A DNA stretch of 7,428 nt. Source: Beijerinckiaceae bacterium (GTDB lineage: Bacteria; Pseudomonadota; Alphaproteobacteria; Rhizobiales; Beijerinckiaceae). A program made the translations under genes and the position numbers. The stretch spans positions 1 through 7,428 of the forward strand of contig DAIESR010000161.1 of assembly GCA_027346205.1 (NCBI GenBank), written 5' to 3'. This document shows positions 6,812 through 7,428 of this stretch, piece by piece. The notes beneath the pieces were generated by a model. It made no database searches. It saw nothing but the letters and a program-made list of their open reading frames with translations, and was not told where the DNA came from. How positions within the stretch are numbered: the first letter of the stretch is position 1; each line of letters opens with the position of its first letter.

Positions 6812-7428
6812 TCAGGCCACCCTCCTGGCGATTGGCGCACCCCCGCGTGCGGTCTGTTCCAAGCGCGCAAAGGCGGCCGCTGAAATCGGCTCGAAGCTGA
6901 TCTGATCGCCGATCTCGATAAAGCAGGGCGGCTCACGCCGCGCATCGAAAGTCACGAGCGGCGTGCGGCCGATATGATACCAACCGGTGGGCATGGGATC
7001 ATTGCCGATCAGCGCTTGGCCACCGGCGATGAGCAGGGCGCCGGGTGGCACAGGCGGACGCGGCACAGCGCGGCGGGAAATGGCAAGCCGCTCTGGCAGG
7101 CCGCCGAGAAACACATAGCCCGGCGCGAAACCATACATATGGACGCAATAATCCGCACCCGCATGCAGCGACACGACATCTGCTTCGGTCAGGGAAAGCG
7201 CGGCTGCGACCTCGGCGAGATCTTCCGCATGGGGCGCTTCATAGCAGACGGGGATGATCCAATGGTTCGGCGCTGCCCGGGTAGGCAAAGGCGCTGCCTC
7301 CAAGCATCGAATCTGATCGATCAATTCCGCCGTCGACCAAAAATGCGGATCGAAATGGATCATCAGCGAGCGATAGGTCGGCACCGTCTCGATCACGCCG
7401 GCGAGCGCGCGCGCCGCGAGCGCGGCAT
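6812..7428 (-). CDS. pxpB: 5-oxoprolinase subunit B (KipI-like family), 5' end beyond window
   Basis: PxpB pairs with PxpC in the 5-oxoprolinase complex; the family is also known as KipI, YbgJ or the allophanate hydrolase subunit 1 fold. The 204 visible residues include TVPTYRSLMIHFDP (14-27), IPVCYEAPHAEDLAEVA (58-74), MYGFAPGYVFLGGLPERL (97-114), IAGGQ (133-137), GWYHIGRTPL (148-157) and IGDQISFEPI (172-181). A GTG codon at 7396 could be read as a start. However, the frame stays open to the right edge, and the extra residues (ALAARALAG before VIETVPTYRS) match the helix expected before the 'VPTYRSL' motif in this family. I therefore treat the gene as truncated by the window, missing perhaps 10-40 residues. 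It is followed after 1 base by pxpC, and carries the pxpC ribosome binding site in its 3' end. Confidence 0.93.
   Translation of the reverse strand, partial: AALAARALAGVIETVPTYRSLMIHFDPHFWSTAELIDQIRCLEAAPLPTRAAPNHWIIPVCYEAPHAEDLAEVAAALSLTEADVVSLHAGADYCVHMYGFAPGYVFLGGLPERLAISRRAVPRPPVPPGALLIAGGQALIGNDPMPTGWYHIGRTPLVTFDARREPPCFIEIGDQISFEPISAAAFARLEQTARGGAPIARRVA
6821..6826 (-). promoter_or_regulatory. Ribosome binding site of pxpC, inside the end of pxpB
   Basis: AGGAGG on the minus strand, 10 bases before the pxpC ATG at 6810. It settles the choice of start. With stop and start only 1 base apart, ribosomes finishing pxpB could reinitiate on pxpC, which would help keep the two subunits in balance. 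Confidence 0.7.

Noticed and set aside
5890..6900. Plus-strand open frame of 336 codons opposite pxpC
   Set aside because: Shadow of pxpC; composition is that of a reversed coding frame and no family is recognisable.
6811..6945. N-terminal extension of pxpC by 45 codons
   Set aside because: It lies inside pxpB, is Arg/Ser/Pro-rich and unlike the family; the ATG at 6810 has the proper ribosome binding site and N-terminus.

Overview
This is mostly ordinary chromosomal housekeeping DNA from a GC-rich alphaproteobacterium, most likely order Hyphomicrobiales (Rhizobiales). The gene order ffh-rpsP-rimM-trmD, the protein sequences, and a pair of palindromic repeats of the 'ATGGCCGG...CCGGCCAT' class point there; these repeats, when translated, give the familiar spurious peptide MAGSSPAMT in that group. 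The genus cannot be fixed from this window. I did not find a convincing new biological system.

Plus strand, positions 1-3139, is a protein-targeting and translation cluster. It holds the 3' part of ffh (signal recognition particle GTPase, cut by the window edge), a 176-base intergenic spacer with two inverted REP-like hairpins, then a tight run of rpsP (ribosomal protein S16), rimM (16S processing factor) and trmD (tRNA m1G37 methyltransferase) with gaps of 14 and 2 bases. rplS, the usual next gene, is not present after trmD; the cluster ends at a convergent junction holding a perfect 8-bp inverted repeat.

Minus strand, positions 3178-7428, carries two units. The first is a single gene for a membrane c-di-GMP protein with MHYT, PAS, GGDEF and EAL domains. 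Its diguanylate cyclase and phosphodiesterase signatures and its inhibitory I-site all look intact. It lies behind a 207-base spacer with an AT-rich patch, the probable promoter region. The second is pxpB-pxpC, coding for subunits of bacterial ATP-dependent 5-oxoprolinase, with a 1-base gap between the genes. pxpB runs off the right edge of the window and its true start is not visible. pxpA, the third subunit, is not in the window.

No tRNA, rRNA, CRISPR array, insertion sequence or gene-free stretch over 300 bases was seen. The two spacers over 100 bases are 1280-1455 and 5584-5790, and both are described below.
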